Of a stretch of DNA of 64,000 nucleotides, positions 8,718 to 19,731 are shown in pieces. This stretch comes from Parachlamydiales bacterium (GTDB taxonomy: Bacteria > Chlamydiota > Chlamydiia > Chlamydiales > SM23-39). The stretch spans positions 248,001 to 312,000 of the forward strand of contig JAIBBX010000002.1 in assembly GCA_019694475.1 (NCBI GenBank), written 5' to 3'. The position numbers and the translations under genes were made by a program. A model generated the notes under the pieces. The model was not told where the DNA came from, searched no databases, and worked only from the letters and a program-made list of their open reading frames with translations. How positions within the stretch are numbered: position 1 is the first letter of the stretch; each line of letters begins with the position of its first letter.

Positions 8718-11700
8718 AAAGCGTGCTCATTTTAGGCTCTGGCGGACTGAGGATTGGCCAAGCGGGCGAATTCGATTATTCGGGATCGCAGGCGATCAAA
8801 GCTCTAAAAGAAGAAGGGCTCAAAACGATACTCGTCAATCCAAACATCGCGACTGTGCAAACCGATCCCGACATGGCCGATGTGGTCTATTTAGAGCCGC
8901 TCAATGTGCCCACCGTTGAAAAAATCATCGCCAAAGAAAGGCCGTCGGCTATTTTGCTTAGTTTTGGAGGTCAAACGGCTCTCAATCTCGGCCTTGCTTT
9001 AGAAGAAGCGGGCATTTTGGAAAAATACAAAGTCAAAGTGCTAGGCACGCCTGTAAAGTCGATCCGGTTAACCGAAGATCGCGATCTTTTCAAAAACAAC
9101 CTGGCCTCCATTGGCATTCTTTCTCCGGAAAGCCATGCTGCCCGTACTGTTGAAGAGGCGCTTCAAGCTGCAAAAAAAATCGGCTATCCAGTGATGATGC
9201 GCTCAGGGTTTTCATTAGGCGGCCTTGGCTCGGGGAAAATTGAAGATGAAGAAGAAATGCGCGTCCGCGCACAGCAAGCGCTGCAAGGAGCTCCTCAAAT
9301 TCTGATCGAAGAATATCTGCTTGGCTGGAAGGAATTTGAATATGAGGTAATCCGAGATGCCGCAGATCAGACGCTGACCATCTGCAATATGGAAAACCTC
9401 GATCCGATGGGAGTCCATACAGGCGAAAGCATTGTGATTGCCCCATCGCAAACGCTCAACAACGAAGAATTCCATCTTTTGCGCGAAATCGCGATCCGCT
9501 GCGCCCGCCATTTCAAAATCCAAGGCGAATGCAATGTGCAATTTGCCCTCAATCCAAAAAACAGCGAATACCGCGTCATCGAGATGAACGCCCGTCTCTC
9601 TCGTTCCAGCGCCCTCGCCTCAAAAGCCACCGGCTATCCTCTTGCATTCGTTGCCGCGAAACTGGCTCTTGGGTTTAGGTTGGATGAGATTTCCAATTCC
9701 ATCACGAAGAAAACAACCGCTTTCTTTGAGCCGGCCCTCGATTACGTTGTCGTCAAAATCCCCCGCTGGGACATTCAAAAATTAAAAAGTGCAGAGAGAA
9801 CGATCGGCACGGAAATGAAAAGCGTCGGCGAAGTGATGGCGATAGGAAGATCCTTCCCCGAAGCGATTCAAAAGGGCATCCGGATGCTCAACATCGGCTC
9901 CAGCGGCATCGACAACCCTGCTGAAGAGTTGGAAGATCCTCTCTCCGATATTCAAAAACCGACCGACCGCAGAATTTTTGCCCTCTATCAGTTTTTTAAA
10001 ACAGGGGGCAGCGTTGAAGCAGCCTATGAAGCATCCCGCATCGACCGGTGGTTCTTGAATCAAATTTTTGATCTGGCAGTCTTTGAGTACGGATTTACAT
10101 TGGATCAGCTGCGCAGGGCGAAAGAACTTGGCTTTTCAGATAAATCGATCGCCAGGATCGCGGGCAAGAAAGAAGAAGAGATCCGGCAGCTGCGCAAAAA
10201 GGAAAAAATCACCCCTTTCGTGAAACAGATCGACACGCTGGCTGGGGAATTCGACGCAGAAACGAACTATCTCTACACGACCTATCAGGCAATCGACCAT
10301 GATGTAGCCCCCTCGAAGAAAAAGCCGCTCGTCGTTTTGGGATCTGGCCCTTATTGCATCGGTTCATCGGTGGAATTCGATTGGTGCGCTGTCAACATGG
10401 CACGCACGCTTAGGAAACTGGGCAGCGAAGTGATCCTCATCAACTCCAATCCAGAAACGGTCTCTACCGATTTTGATGAGTCAGACAGACTCTATTTTGA
10501 AGAGCTCACCCTCGAAAGAGTGCTTGATATCGCAGAATTTGAAGCTCCAAAAGGTTTTGTGGTATCGGTCGGCGGACAAATTGCCAACAATCTCGCCCTC
10601 CAACTGCATAAGAAAGGCATTCCAATTTATGGAACGCCAGCCTCCTGCATTGATCGAGCTGAAAATCGAGAAGCCTTTTCAACCCTGTTGCGCGAACTGG
10701 GAGTCGATCAGCCTCCCTGGTGCCGGGCTTCAGATCTTAAAAAAGCCAAAGAATTTGCGCGCGATGTGGGCTATCCTGTCCTCATCCGCCCCTCTTATGT
10801 TCTATCGGGCGCAGCCATGAATGTTGTTAGCAACGTTGAAGAACTTGAAAGGTATCTGAAAGAAGCGACCCTCATCTCTCCGGACCATCCGATCGTGATT
10901 TCCAAATTCATTGAAAACGCCAAAGAGCTCGAAATCGACGGCGTTGCGAGAGCTGGCGAGGTCATCGTCTCTGCGATTTCGGAGCATGTGGAAAATGCAG
11001 GGGTCCATTCTGGCGATGCGACCATTGTCCTGCCGCCCCAGCGCCTCTATCTCGAAACGATCCGTCGGGCAAAAAAAATCACCCGCGGCATAGTCAAAGC
11101 TCTTGAAATCACCGGCCCTTTCAACATCCAATTCATCGCGAAGGACAATGCGATCCAAGTGATTGAGTGCAACGTGAGAGCCTCCCGATCTTTTCCTTTC
11201 GTATCCAAAGTGACCGGGCACAATCTGATTGAAATCTGCGCAGAGATTTATTTAAACAAATATAAGCCGCGCGAGTATGAAACGCTTGAACTCGATTATG
11301 TAGGAGTCAAAACGCCGCAGTTTTCTTACAAAAGGCTCAAAGGAGCCGACCCTGTGGCCAATGTGGAAATGGCCTCAACTGGCGAGGTAGCCCATATCGG
11401 AGAAAATTATCTAGAGGCGCTCTTTGCATCCTGGGCCTCGACAGAACAAACGGTCAGCGGCAAAAGGCTGCTCGTCAGCGCGCCAGCGGAGGCACGGATC
11501 AAGCTCATCGAATCTCTTGCCGTCTTGGAAGAACAAGGTTGGGACTTTTTTGCTACAGAAGGAACGCACGATTTTCTTGCCAAGAGAGGCGTCGGGTCAG
11601 TCTTTGTCTACAAGGTGGGTGAAAAATACGAGCCCAACATCGCAACACTTCTTGCGGAGCGGAAAGTCGATCTCATCATCAATATTCCCCGAGGGCTTGA

Positions 11701-11860
11701 AAAAAACACCGCCGGCTTCAAAATCCGCCGGCTTGCCATCGACCACCACATCCCCCTCATCACGAACTTGCAGCTTGCACAAGTTTTTTTGCATTGCCTC
11801 ATTGAACTAAAACTCGATAGCCTTCCCGTTCATACTCTGAGAGAACTTGTTCAGACCTAA
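8714..11860 (+). CDS. carB: Carbamoyl-phosphate synthase large subunit
   Basis: Makes carbamoyl phosphate from bicarbonate, two ATP and ammonia delivered by CarA. 1048 aa with two tandem ATP-grasp halves: the first starts SVLILGSGGLRIGQAGEFDYSG, the second starts around residue 540 with VVLGSGPYCIGSSVEFDWC. A C-terminal MGS-like allosteric domain occupies the last ~130 residues. The GTG start overlaps the carA stop by 4 bp. Both active-site sets look intact. In C. trachomatis the pathway is absent, so these genes set this lineage apart from Chlamydiaceae. Confidence 0.97.
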   Translation: MKSVLILGSGGLRIGQAGEFDYSGSQAIKALKEEGLKTILVNPNIATVQTDPDMADVVYLEPLNVPTVEKIIAKERPSAILLSFGGQTALNLGLALEEAGILEKYKVKVLGTPVKSIRLTEDRDLFKNNLASIGILSPESHAARTVEEALQAAKKIGYPVMMRSGFSLGGLGSGKIEDEEEMRVRAQQALQGAPQILIEEYLLGWKEFEYEVIRDAADQTLTICNMENLDPMGVHTGESIVIAPSQTLNNEEFHLLREIAIRCARHFKIQGECNVQFALNPKNSEYRVIEMNARLSRSSALASKATGYPLAFVAAKLALGFRLDEISNSITKKTTAFFEPALDYVVVKIPRWDIQKLKSAERTIGTEMKSVGEVMAIGRSFPEAIQKGIRMLNIGSSGIDNPAEELEDPLSDIQKPTDRRIFALYQFFKTGGSVEAAYEASRIDRWFLNQIFDLAVFEYGFTLDQLRRAKELGFSDKSIARIAGKKEEEIRQLRKKEKITPFVKQIDTLAGEFDAETNYLYTTYQAIDHDVAPSKKKPLVVLGSGPYCIGSSVEFDWCAVNMARTLRKLGSEVILINSNPETVSTDFDESDRLYFEELTLERVLDIAEFEAPKGFVVSVGGQIANNLALQLHKKGIPIYGTPASCIDRAENREAFSTLLRELGVDQPPWCRASDLKKAKEFARDVGYPVLIRPSYVLSGAAMNVVSNVEELERYLKEATLISPDHPIVISKFIENAKELEIDGVARAGEVIVSAISEHVENAGVHSGDATIVLPPQRLYLETIRRAKKITRGIVKALEITGPFNIQFIAKDNAIQVIECNVRASRSFPFVSKVTGHNLIEICAEIYLNKYKPREYETLELDYVGVKTPQFSYKRLKGADPVANVEMASTGEVAHIGENYLEALFASWASTEQTVSGKRLLVSAPAEARIKLIESLAVLEEQGWDFFATEGTHDFLAKRGVGSVFVYKVGEKYEPNIATLLAERKVDLIINIPRGLEKNTAGFKIRRLAIDHHIPLITNLQLAQVFLHCLIELKLDSLPVHTLRELVQT

Positions 11861-11890
11861 GTGATCGCCTATAAGCCCTTTAAAATCACC

Positions 11891-11919
11891 TTGACAAGAC
11901 GCTCTCGTTCGGATAAAAA
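11891..11919 (+). promoter_or_regulatory. Candidate promoter of the AbiE operon
   Basis: TTGACA at 11891-11896 and TAAAAA at 11914-11919 are 17 bp apart, a near-consensus housekeeping promoter located between carB and the antitoxin gene. Confidence 0.55.
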
Positions 11920-11934
11920 TGTAAATAAAGGAAA

Positions 11935-11952
11935 ACATTTCTGGACATTTCT
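11935..11952 (+). promoter_or_regulatory. Direct repeat, candidate AbiEi operator
   Basis: ACATTTCT occurs at 11935-11942 and again at 11945-11952, a 10-bp period (one helical turn), just after the candidate -10 box and six bases before the antitoxin ATG. AbiEi proteins repress their own operon; these repeats could be the binding site. No Shine-Dalgarno sequence is near the ATG. Confidence 0.35.
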
Positions 11953-11957
11953 ATCCA

Positions 11958-12563
11958 ATGCCCCCCATAAAAGAAGCGATTAGGATCTTTAAGAAAAATC
12001 ACGGCCTGCTCCGTACATCAGAAGCCATTCGTCTTGGCATACATCCGAGAACTCTTTACCAAATGCGCGATCAAAAGATCATAGAACAGTTAGCCAAAGG
12101 GATTTATAGACTTGCAGAAGTCCCCGATTTCTCCGAGCCTGATTTAGTTCTTGTCTCCAAGAAAATTCCGCAAGCCGTCATCTGCCTTGTTTCGGCCTTA
12201 GCTTATTATGAAATGACGACGCAAATCCCTCATTTTGTTTATATTGCAATTCCAACAAACGCTAGAAAATCCAGTTTGGAATATCCTCCCCTTCGAATAT
12301 TTAGATATTCTGAAAATAGCTACATTTCTGGAATTTCCATCGTGAAAATTGGAGGATATCCACTCAAGATCTATGACTTAGAAAAAACATTGGCCGATTG
12401 TGTAAAATTCCGCAAAAAAATTGGGATGGATATAGTTCTTGAAAGTTTAAAAAAATATGCGCAAAGCAAAAACATGAAGATTGATAAACTATTTGAATAT
12501 GCAAAATTGAATCGAGTTGAAAAAATTCTTCAGCCTATTATGGAAACAATTATGAGTCGATAA
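11958..12563 (+). CDS. abiEi: AbiEi family antitoxin (type IV toxin-antitoxin)
   Basis: 201 aa. An N-terminal winged-helix domain (residues ~1-55: GLLRTSEAIRLGIHPRTLYQ, followed by KGIYRLAE) is the AbiEi_4 pattern and should bind the promoter; the rest is the AbiEi C-terminal domain. In the known AbiE system the antitoxin represses the operon and counters AbiEii without direct binding. It is followed after 2 bp by the nucleotidyltransferase toxin gene. The pair sits between carB and a glycosyltransferase gene and interrupts the pyrimidine cluster, which suggests acquisition by transfer. The role here (phage defence or stabilisation of the region) is inferred. Confidence 0.85.
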   Translation: MPPIKEAIRIFKKNHGLLRTSEAIRLGIHPRTLYQMRDQKIIEQLAKGIYRLAEVPDFSEPDLVLVSKKIPQAVICLVSALAYYEMTTQIPHFVYIAIPTNARKSSLEYPPLRIFRYSENSYISGISIVKIGGYPLKIYDLEKTLADCVKFRKKIGMDIVLESLKKYAQSKNMKIDKLFEYAKLNRVEKILQPIMETIMSR

Positions 12564-12565
12564 AG

Positions 12566-13408
12566 ATGAAAATTAATTTGGCCGAATCGATTTATAGTCG
12601 TCTAAAGAATGTGGCAAGAGAAAAGAAAAGGCCTGTCCAAGAGATTTTGAAATATTACGCCATGGAAAGATTTCTATATCGCTTGAGCATTTCCTCCTAC
12701 AGCGATTCATTTTATTTGAAGGGCGGTCTTATGCTGATGGTCTGGGATCCGATGAGCCATCGATCAACGATAGATATAGATCTTCTTGCAAAAACTTCCA
12801 ATGATCTATCTCATTTATTTAAAATTCTACAAAAGATCGGGTCTATTGATCAGCCAGAGGATGGTGTCATTATTGATTCGAATTCATTCAAATTGGCCGC
12901 TTCGCAAATCGATGCAGAATATCAGGGCGTTAGCGCATCTTTTTTAGCAAACCTTTTTACTGCAAAAATCCCAATGCAAATCGATTTCGGCTTTAGCGAT
13001 CTGATTTTGCCCAATCCTGCGCAGATAAAATACCCCACAATTCTCAATTTACCAGCTCCACAATTGAAAGGTTATACTCCTCAAACTTCCATCGCGGAAA
13101 AGTTTGAGACGATTGTGCGTTGGGGACTAGCAAATACAAGAATGAAGGATTTTTATGACATTTGGAAACTGATCCAGCAGTTTAGCTTCGATCAAAAAGA
13201 ATTAAAAGGCATTATTCTAAAGGTTTTAAAGAACCGCGGAACAACTCTTGAAGGCATGCCTCAAGCATTCTCTGAGTCTTTTTATAAGAATGAGACGAAA
13301 AATGAAAAATGGAATGCGTTTTTAAAAAACATTTCCCACGAACCGCTTCCCTTAGAAAAAGTCATCGGTGACTTAAAACTGTTTTTTAATTATTTAATCC
13401 CCCAATAA
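12566..13408 (+). CDS. abiEii: AbiEii family nucleotidyltransferase toxin
   Basis: 280-aa DUF1814/AbiEii protein of the polymerase-beta-like nucleotidyltransferase fold. The family motifs are seen: FYLKGGLMLMVW (GG motif, residues ~50-61) and RSTIDIDLLAK (D-x-D metal ligands, residues ~68-78), then the conserved later block with AEKFETIVRWGLANTRMKDFYDIW. Family members of this kind can transfer nucleotides to tRNA or other targets and halt growth. It follows the antitoxin by 2 bp and is almost certainly co-expressed. The catalytic residues appear intact, so the toxin should be active. Confidence 0.87.
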   Translation: MKINLAESIYSRLKNVAREKKRPVQEILKYYAMERFLYRLSISSYSDSFYLKGGLMLMVWDPMSHRSTIDIDLLAKTSNDLSHLFKILQKIGSIDQPEDGVIIDSNSFKLAASQIDAEYQGVSASFLANLFTAKIPMQIDFGFSDLILPNPAQIKYPTILNLPAPQLKGYTPQTSIAEKFETIVRWGLANTRMKDFYDIWKLIQQFSFDQKELKGIILKVLKNRGTTLEGMPQAFSESFYKNETKNEKWNAFLKNISHEPLPLEKVIGDLKLFFNYLIPQ

Positions 13409-13417
13409 AAATAGCAT

Positions 13418-14479
13418 ATGAAAAATATCCTGCTTAAAAACGTTGTCAAATTGGGGAAAATGATCCTCCCCAAACATAAAAAGCGCAATCACATCCTCGT
13501 AGTTGCAACCACTGCCCTTGGCGATACTCTTTGGGCAACGCCTGCCATTGAGTCGATCCGGGCGAACTTTCCGCATTGCTACATGGCTATTTTGACATCG
13601 CCTGTCGGCATGCAGGTGTTAAAAAACAATCCCCACATCGACAAGCTGTTCTTATTGGAAGAGCCTGTTTCCCGTAATTTTTTCTCGTTATGGAAACAGC
13701 TCTATCGAGAAAAATTTGATACCGTCCTTCTATTTCATGCCTCGCAAAGGCTGACTCTTCCCCTATGCGCGCTTCTCGGCGCCTCCAACATCGTAGGGAC
13801 TGCAGGGATCAACAAAGGGCTCGATTCTTTGCTGACGCATCCGCTGCCGAACCAAGCTCAGCATGAAATCGTGCGCCGGCTCAAAATCATTGAAGCAATT
13901 GGTGTAAAAACAACAACGCAAAAACTTTCGATTTTTTTGAATGAAGAACTACCACCCCGCTCCCCTGGCCCATGGATTGCCATGCACCCCGGCTCTAAAG
14001 ATGCCTTCAAACGCTGGCCGAAAGAGAAATTCATCGAGCTTGGCAAACGTTTAAAACAAGAAATGGCCTGCGAAATCCTCATCACTGGAACGAAAGACGA
14101 AAAAGCGCTCATGGAAGAGATCGCATCTGCCATCCCTGGTGCGCATGTCGATGCGCCCAATCGTCCCTTACGCGAATTTGCCGCGCTGCTAGCTCAGATG
14201 GATCTTCTTATTTCGAATGATACAGGCCCTGTCCACTTAGCTTGCGCTCTCAACAAACCAGTTGTTGCTATCTACGCTTCGACCGACCCGGTTATTTGCG
14301 GGCCCCACAAAGCCGAAAAAACGCATGTCGTATCGAGACGGGCCACATGCGATCCATGTTTGAAGCGCAAGTGCCGAGTCCCTTTCTGCTTTCTACAAAT
14401 CGGAGTAGATGAAGTGCTAGAGGCAGCCAAAAAGCTATTGCCTGTTCAGCCGGTACAGCATAACGACAACGACAGCTGA
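13418..14479 (+). CDS. Glycosyltransferase family 9 (heptosyltransferase-like)
   Basis: 353 aa; GT9 enzymes move heptose or related sugars from ADP-sugar donors to lipopolysaccharide core in the cytosolic leaflet. The N-terminal block ILVVATTALGDTLWATPAI is the typical GT9 start. The donor-site motifs are HPGSKDAFKRWPKEKF (residues ~188-203) and SNDTGPVHLACALNKPVVAIY (~266-286). Near the C-terminus CDPCLKRKCRVPFCF has several cysteines, also common in this family. It follows the AbiE toxin gene by 9 bp. Its last 45 bp overlap the convergent DUF6629 gene. Acceptor sugar is unknown. Confidence 0.85.
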   Translation: MKNILLKNVVKLGKMILPKHKKRNHILVVATTALGDTLWATPAIESIRANFPHCYMAILTSPVGMQVLKNNPHIDKLFLLEEPVSRNFFSLWKQLYREKFDTVLLFHASQRLTLPLCALLGASNIVGTAGINKGLDSLLTHPLPNQAQHEIVRRLKIIEAIGVKTTTQKLSIFLNEELPPRSPGPWIAMHPGSKDAFKRWPKEKFIELGKRLKQEMACEILITGTKDEKALMEEIASAIPGAHVDAPNRPLREFAALLAQMDLLISNDTGPVHLACALNKPVVAIYASTDPVICGPHKAEKTHVVSRRATCDPCLKRKCRVPFCFLQIGVDEVLEAAKKLLPVQPVQHNDNDS

Positions 14480-15094
14480 TATCACTGTGGCAAAAAAGCA
14501 CCAAACCGATGTGAAAGCGTAAGCATAATACCACCAAGCAATCGCAAATGATGCCACTAGGATGGCCGTTATCATCCATCTTCCCGGAAGCGTCGAAATC
14601 ATTCCTGGGACTGCGAGAAGAGCCAATAATATATACCCTTTGATCGCTTCAAAAACTGGGTAAGGCTCAAAGGTAGAAAACGTATATTGAATGCTGTGCT
14701 CGACGATTTTGGAAGTTGGCGGACTTGGAGATATGATTTCCAAATAAAGCATTCCGATCAAGACAATGCACACAGCGATAAGAATGTATTTCAATATTCT
14801 TCTTCTTTCGAGATTTGTTTCAGCTGAAAAACAGACAAGAGGAGAAATCAGAAGAAGATAAAAATGCGAAATGAATAAGAAAAAGTAGGCTCCCATCGGG
14901 AGAAATAGATTCGGGTAAAAATTTTTCTCAGCCGCAAGCCAGGTAAACCCTTCTGAAAGCTGCATCAATGTGAAGATAAAGGGAATGAGTACAAGCGGAT
15001 ATTGTCGCTTAGACCTGGCAAAGGAAGCTGCAGCGTAAGTTAATCCTGCCAAAAGTCCTGCGCTCGTAAAACTCGATTCTGCAGAAAAGCACAT
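14435..15094 (-). CDS. DUF6629-like multi-pass membrane protein
   Basis: 219 aa with about six hydrophobic segments. The N-terminus MCFSAESSFTSAGLLAGLTY and the later LIPFIFTLMQLSEGFTWLA fit the DUF6629 family of bacterial membrane proteins, whose function is unknown. It is divergent from the small RAM-domain gene and convergent with the GT9 gene, with a 45-bp overlap. The start ATG is the only good one. Confidence 0.65.
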   Translation of the reverse strand: MCFSAESSFTSAGLLAGLTYAAASFARSKRQYPLVLIPFIFTLMQLSEGFTWLAAEKNFYPNLFLPMGAYFFLFISHFYLLLISPLVCFSAETNLERRRILKYILIAVCIVLIGMLYLEIISPSPPTSKIVEHSIQYTFSTFEPYPVFEAIKGYILLALLAVPGMISTLPGRWMITAILVASFAIAWWYYAYAFTSVWCFFATVISAVVVVMLYRLNRQ

Positions 15095-15198
15095 AGCTTC
15101 GTGTTATAACATTTGCCATTTGAATGGAATTGAATTTATGAAGCGCTTGACGCATTCTGCTTTCTTGTTTACAAGGAAAAAGAAAAGGAGACATGAGT

Positions 15199-17489
<2,291 letters not shown>

Positions 17490-17531
17490 AGAGGGGAAAG
17501 AGTATAGCACCCCTTCCCCCATGGGAAAAGT

Positions 17532-18575
17532 CTATTTTTGCGCGACGATATAGTGGCTTGTAGAGACGAGCCGGAGCCGGTCTGCTTCGACGAACGCTTC
17601 TCCCCCTCTCGATAACCTCTCGAAGAGAGTATTGAAATGCTTTGGCAATATTTTGCACTTCACGAGGAGGTTGATCGTTTTGCCAAGACGGGTGTAGAAC
17701 TTATCGGCGTTCTGGATCAGCGGCGCCTGCAGGCCGTTGATGCTCGCATTTTCGTTAATGATAATTTTGAAGCCTGCATGCTTCAAAGCATCGATGTATT
17801 TGCTCACTGTCGGATTGCCGATTGCACCTATTAAAGGCTTGATCTGCTTCATCAAATGGCCATGATACGGGTTTTTCGGATCGAATTCATCCAAAAGGAC
17901 CCACTCTAAACAAGCAAATCTTCCACCCGGTTTTAAAAGGCGATGGAGTTCTTTGAAGGTCTTATTGAGATCTTTCGAGAGGCTGAATACCTGTACTTCA
18001 TAAATGGCATCAAAGCTGGAATCTTCGAAAGGATAAGGAGTTTGGTTGAGATCCCAATGTTGGAAATGAGTCCGTTTTCCAAGCCTATTTCCTTTGGCAA
18101 ATTTTTGAGCTGATTCCAATTGATTCGAATCGATATTGACGCCTGTTACATGGGCGCCTGTATGCGATGCGGCATGGCTTGCAATGCGGCCTCTGCCGCA
18201 GCCGACATCGAGCACTTTTGAATTTTTGTTCAGTCCCAGGTCGCTCCACATTCTTCTTTCAAACAGAGTCTGGTTGCCAATGATGCTTTTGGAAAGATCA
18301 ATCGCAGGCGGAATGTACATCTTTTCTACTTGGCCGATTGCGCAAAGATGATTGAGCACGCTGTAATAATCGATGAGTTTTTGCTTGATCACTTTGGCAT
18401 AATCTTTTCCCATCGCTTGAATCATCGCATCTTCATCGACCCAATCGTGATCGTAAATGATGTAGGAATCCATAAATGCATCCAATTTTTCTGGAGGCAA
18501 CGAATAGAGTGTTTTGAAAGAGTTCGCGATGGTTTTTAAACGATATCCCCAGAACTGCAATTTAGACGCAAGCAT
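17532..18575 (-). CDS. SAM-dependent methyltransferase resembling sterol C24-methyltransferase (ERG6/SMT)
   Basis: 347 aa with a Rossmann methyltransferase core at residues ~140-250: motif I VLDVGCGRGRIASHAA followed by HTGAHVTGVNID, then SFDAIYEVQVFS and LLKPGGRFACLEW. The order of blocks, an N-terminal ~120-residue part with YYSVLNHLCAIGQVE, and the C-terminal ADRLRLVSTSHYIVAQK resemble ERG6-type sterol methyltransferases (compare their C-terminal GRLGIFTPMYFMVARKP). Such an enzyme would alkylate the sterol side chain; bacteria rarely make sterols, so host sterol would be the natural substrate. Other lipid methyltransferases (tocopherol or cyclopropane type) are not excluded. The ATG has AAGGAG seven bases upstream. 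Confidence 0.6.
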   Translation of the reverse strand: MLASKLQFWGYRLKTIANSFKTLYSLPPEKLDAFMDSYIIYDHDWVDEDAMIQAMGKDYAKVIKQKLIDYYSVLNHLCAIGQVEKMYIPPAIDLSKSIIGNQTLFERRMWSDLGLNKNSKVLDVGCGRGRIASHAASHTGAHVTGVNIDSNQLESAQKFAKGNRLGKRTHFQHWDLNQTPYPFEDSSFDAIYEVQVFSLSKDLNKTFKELHRLLKPGGRFACLEWVLLDEFDPKNPYHGHLMKQIKPLIGAIGNPTVSKYIDALKHAGFKIIINENASINGLQAPLIQNADKFYTRLGKTINLLVKCKILPKHFNTLFERLSRGGEAFVEADRLRLVSTSHYIVAQK

Positions 18576-18642
18576 TCCTAACTCCTTTTTGCTCGGTTAT
18601 TTTCGCGATTATGTCGATAGCGAGAATTTTTTTGAAGAACTC

Positions 18643-18668
18643 AGTTGCGCCTCCTAGGAGGCGCAACT
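18643..18668. terminator. Perfect 26-bp palindrome between two minus-strand genes
   Basis: AGTTGCGCCTCC and its exact complement GGAGGCGCAACT face each other across a TA centre. It lies 7 bp past the stop of the GNAT gene and before the methyltransferase gene. The stem is strong, but no clear T-run follows on the minus strand, so a transcript-end or mRNA-stabilising hairpin is the best reading. Confidence 0.45.
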
Positions 18669-18674
18669 TCTATT

Positions 18675-19631
18675 TTAGGCTAATTGAAGGGTGTATAAAT
18701 CCCTTTCCATGTCTTGGATTCTGCGAGTTGCGCCATATTCCCCAGCTAGAGCGGAGCCAACCATTTGCGCTGCGATATTATGTCTGTGCACTGTCGCTTT
18801 CAATTCGGTGAATGGAACATAGGCCCAGTCAACGGCTCCTTGCGCATTGCGATGCACATTCAAACCATCCACGTTCTGCCCCGCTTCCACATCAACCGGC
18901 ACAAGCGCGCCGCGTTCTTTCAATGCCTTTGCATAGGCAACCATTGCGCGAACCACTTCTGTTCCGATTTTGTATCTGTGCGCAGACCCGCGAGGTCCAT
19001 CTTCATGCCTAGCATTCCAATAGGCAGGATCAATCACCACGGCCAATTCAGAAGAACCATGATCGGCAGCTTCAAAATCGCCATGGCCGATGATCGTGTG
19101 CCCAATGACTCGATCGCCATCAACGACCGCTAGCGCTGAAAAGGAGTGCTCCTGCCAGCGATTGAGCCATATTTGGAACCTCGCCGTAATATCCCTCACG
19201 CCGCCTCGGTAATTTTGCATCGCCACCGGATTATTGAAGAGAGCTTGGTATGCAGGCAGATCTTCCGCTTGGATTGGACGGAGTTTGAGTTGGCGCGTCT
19301 CGATCTCTGGCCGGTTTCCATTCCAAGTGATCGAAATGTTCGATTCATCTACTTGAATGTGCGCCTTCATATACGTTCTAGAACAAGCAAGTGCAAACAT
19401 CCCTACGATCAATCCACCCAAAACGATGGGAAAACAAAGAATTGCAAGTGCCACTGCTGCAATTCTCAGCATGAGCGGCGTTGGAGGCAATTCGCGCACA
19501 CCGTCTCGATGAACGGTAAATGAACGGCCAAATATATATGAAACTGGTCTCACTAGAACTTGGCCTACTTGGTGGAACAAATCGGGCGATTCGACTTGAA
19601 TAAATGCGATTGGCGGTATTTGCTGCAGCAT
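18675..19631 (-). CDS. GNAT-family acetyltransferase with N-terminal membrane segment
   Basis: 318 aa. Residues ~1-35 are followed by a long hydrophobic block (about residues 50-82) that can form an Inc-like hairpin, then a GNAT domain: KLRPIQAEDLPAYQALFNN, the central strands SALAVVDGDRVIGHTIIG and SELAVVIDPAYWN, and YKIGTEVVRAMVAYAKA as the acetyl-CoA-binding helix region. A frame extends to 19781 but would run into the divergent pyrI; the ATG at 19631 with an AGAGG site is preferred. Membrane-anchored GNATs suggest a host-protein or envelope target; the acceptor is unknown. Confidence 0.65.
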   Translation of the reverse strand: MLQQIPPIAFIQVESPDLFHQVGQVLVRPVSYIFGRSFTVHRDGVRELPPTPLMLRIAAVALAILCFPIVLGGLIVGMFALACSRTYMKAHIQVDESNISITWNGNRPEIETRQLKLRPIQAEDLPAYQALFNNPVAMQNYRGGVRDITARFQIWLNRWQEHSFSALAVVDGDRVIGHTIIGHGDFEAADHGSSELAVVIDPAYWNARHEDGPRGSAHRYKIGTEVVRAMVAYAKALKERGALVPVDVEAGQNVDGLNVHRNAQGAVDWAYVPFTELKATVHRHNIAAQMVGSALAGEYGATRRIQDMERDLYTLQLA

Positions 19632-19674
19632 ATGCTTGCCTCTAAATTTTAAAGACGGGAATCTTAGCAAAATC

Positions 19675-19705
19675 TTGACATTTGATGAAATATTTTTCGT
19701 ATGTG
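19675..19705 (+). promoter_or_regulatory. Candidate promoter of the pyrI-pyrC-pyrD operon
   Basis: TTGACA at 19675-19680 with a weaker -10 candidate TATGTG at 19700-19705 (19-bp spacer). It sits between the divergent GNAT and pyrI genes. An AAAAGG site follows, seven bases before the pyrI ATG. Confidence 0.4.
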
Positions 19706-19731
19706 GTATTTTTTTTAGGAAAAGGTAAATC

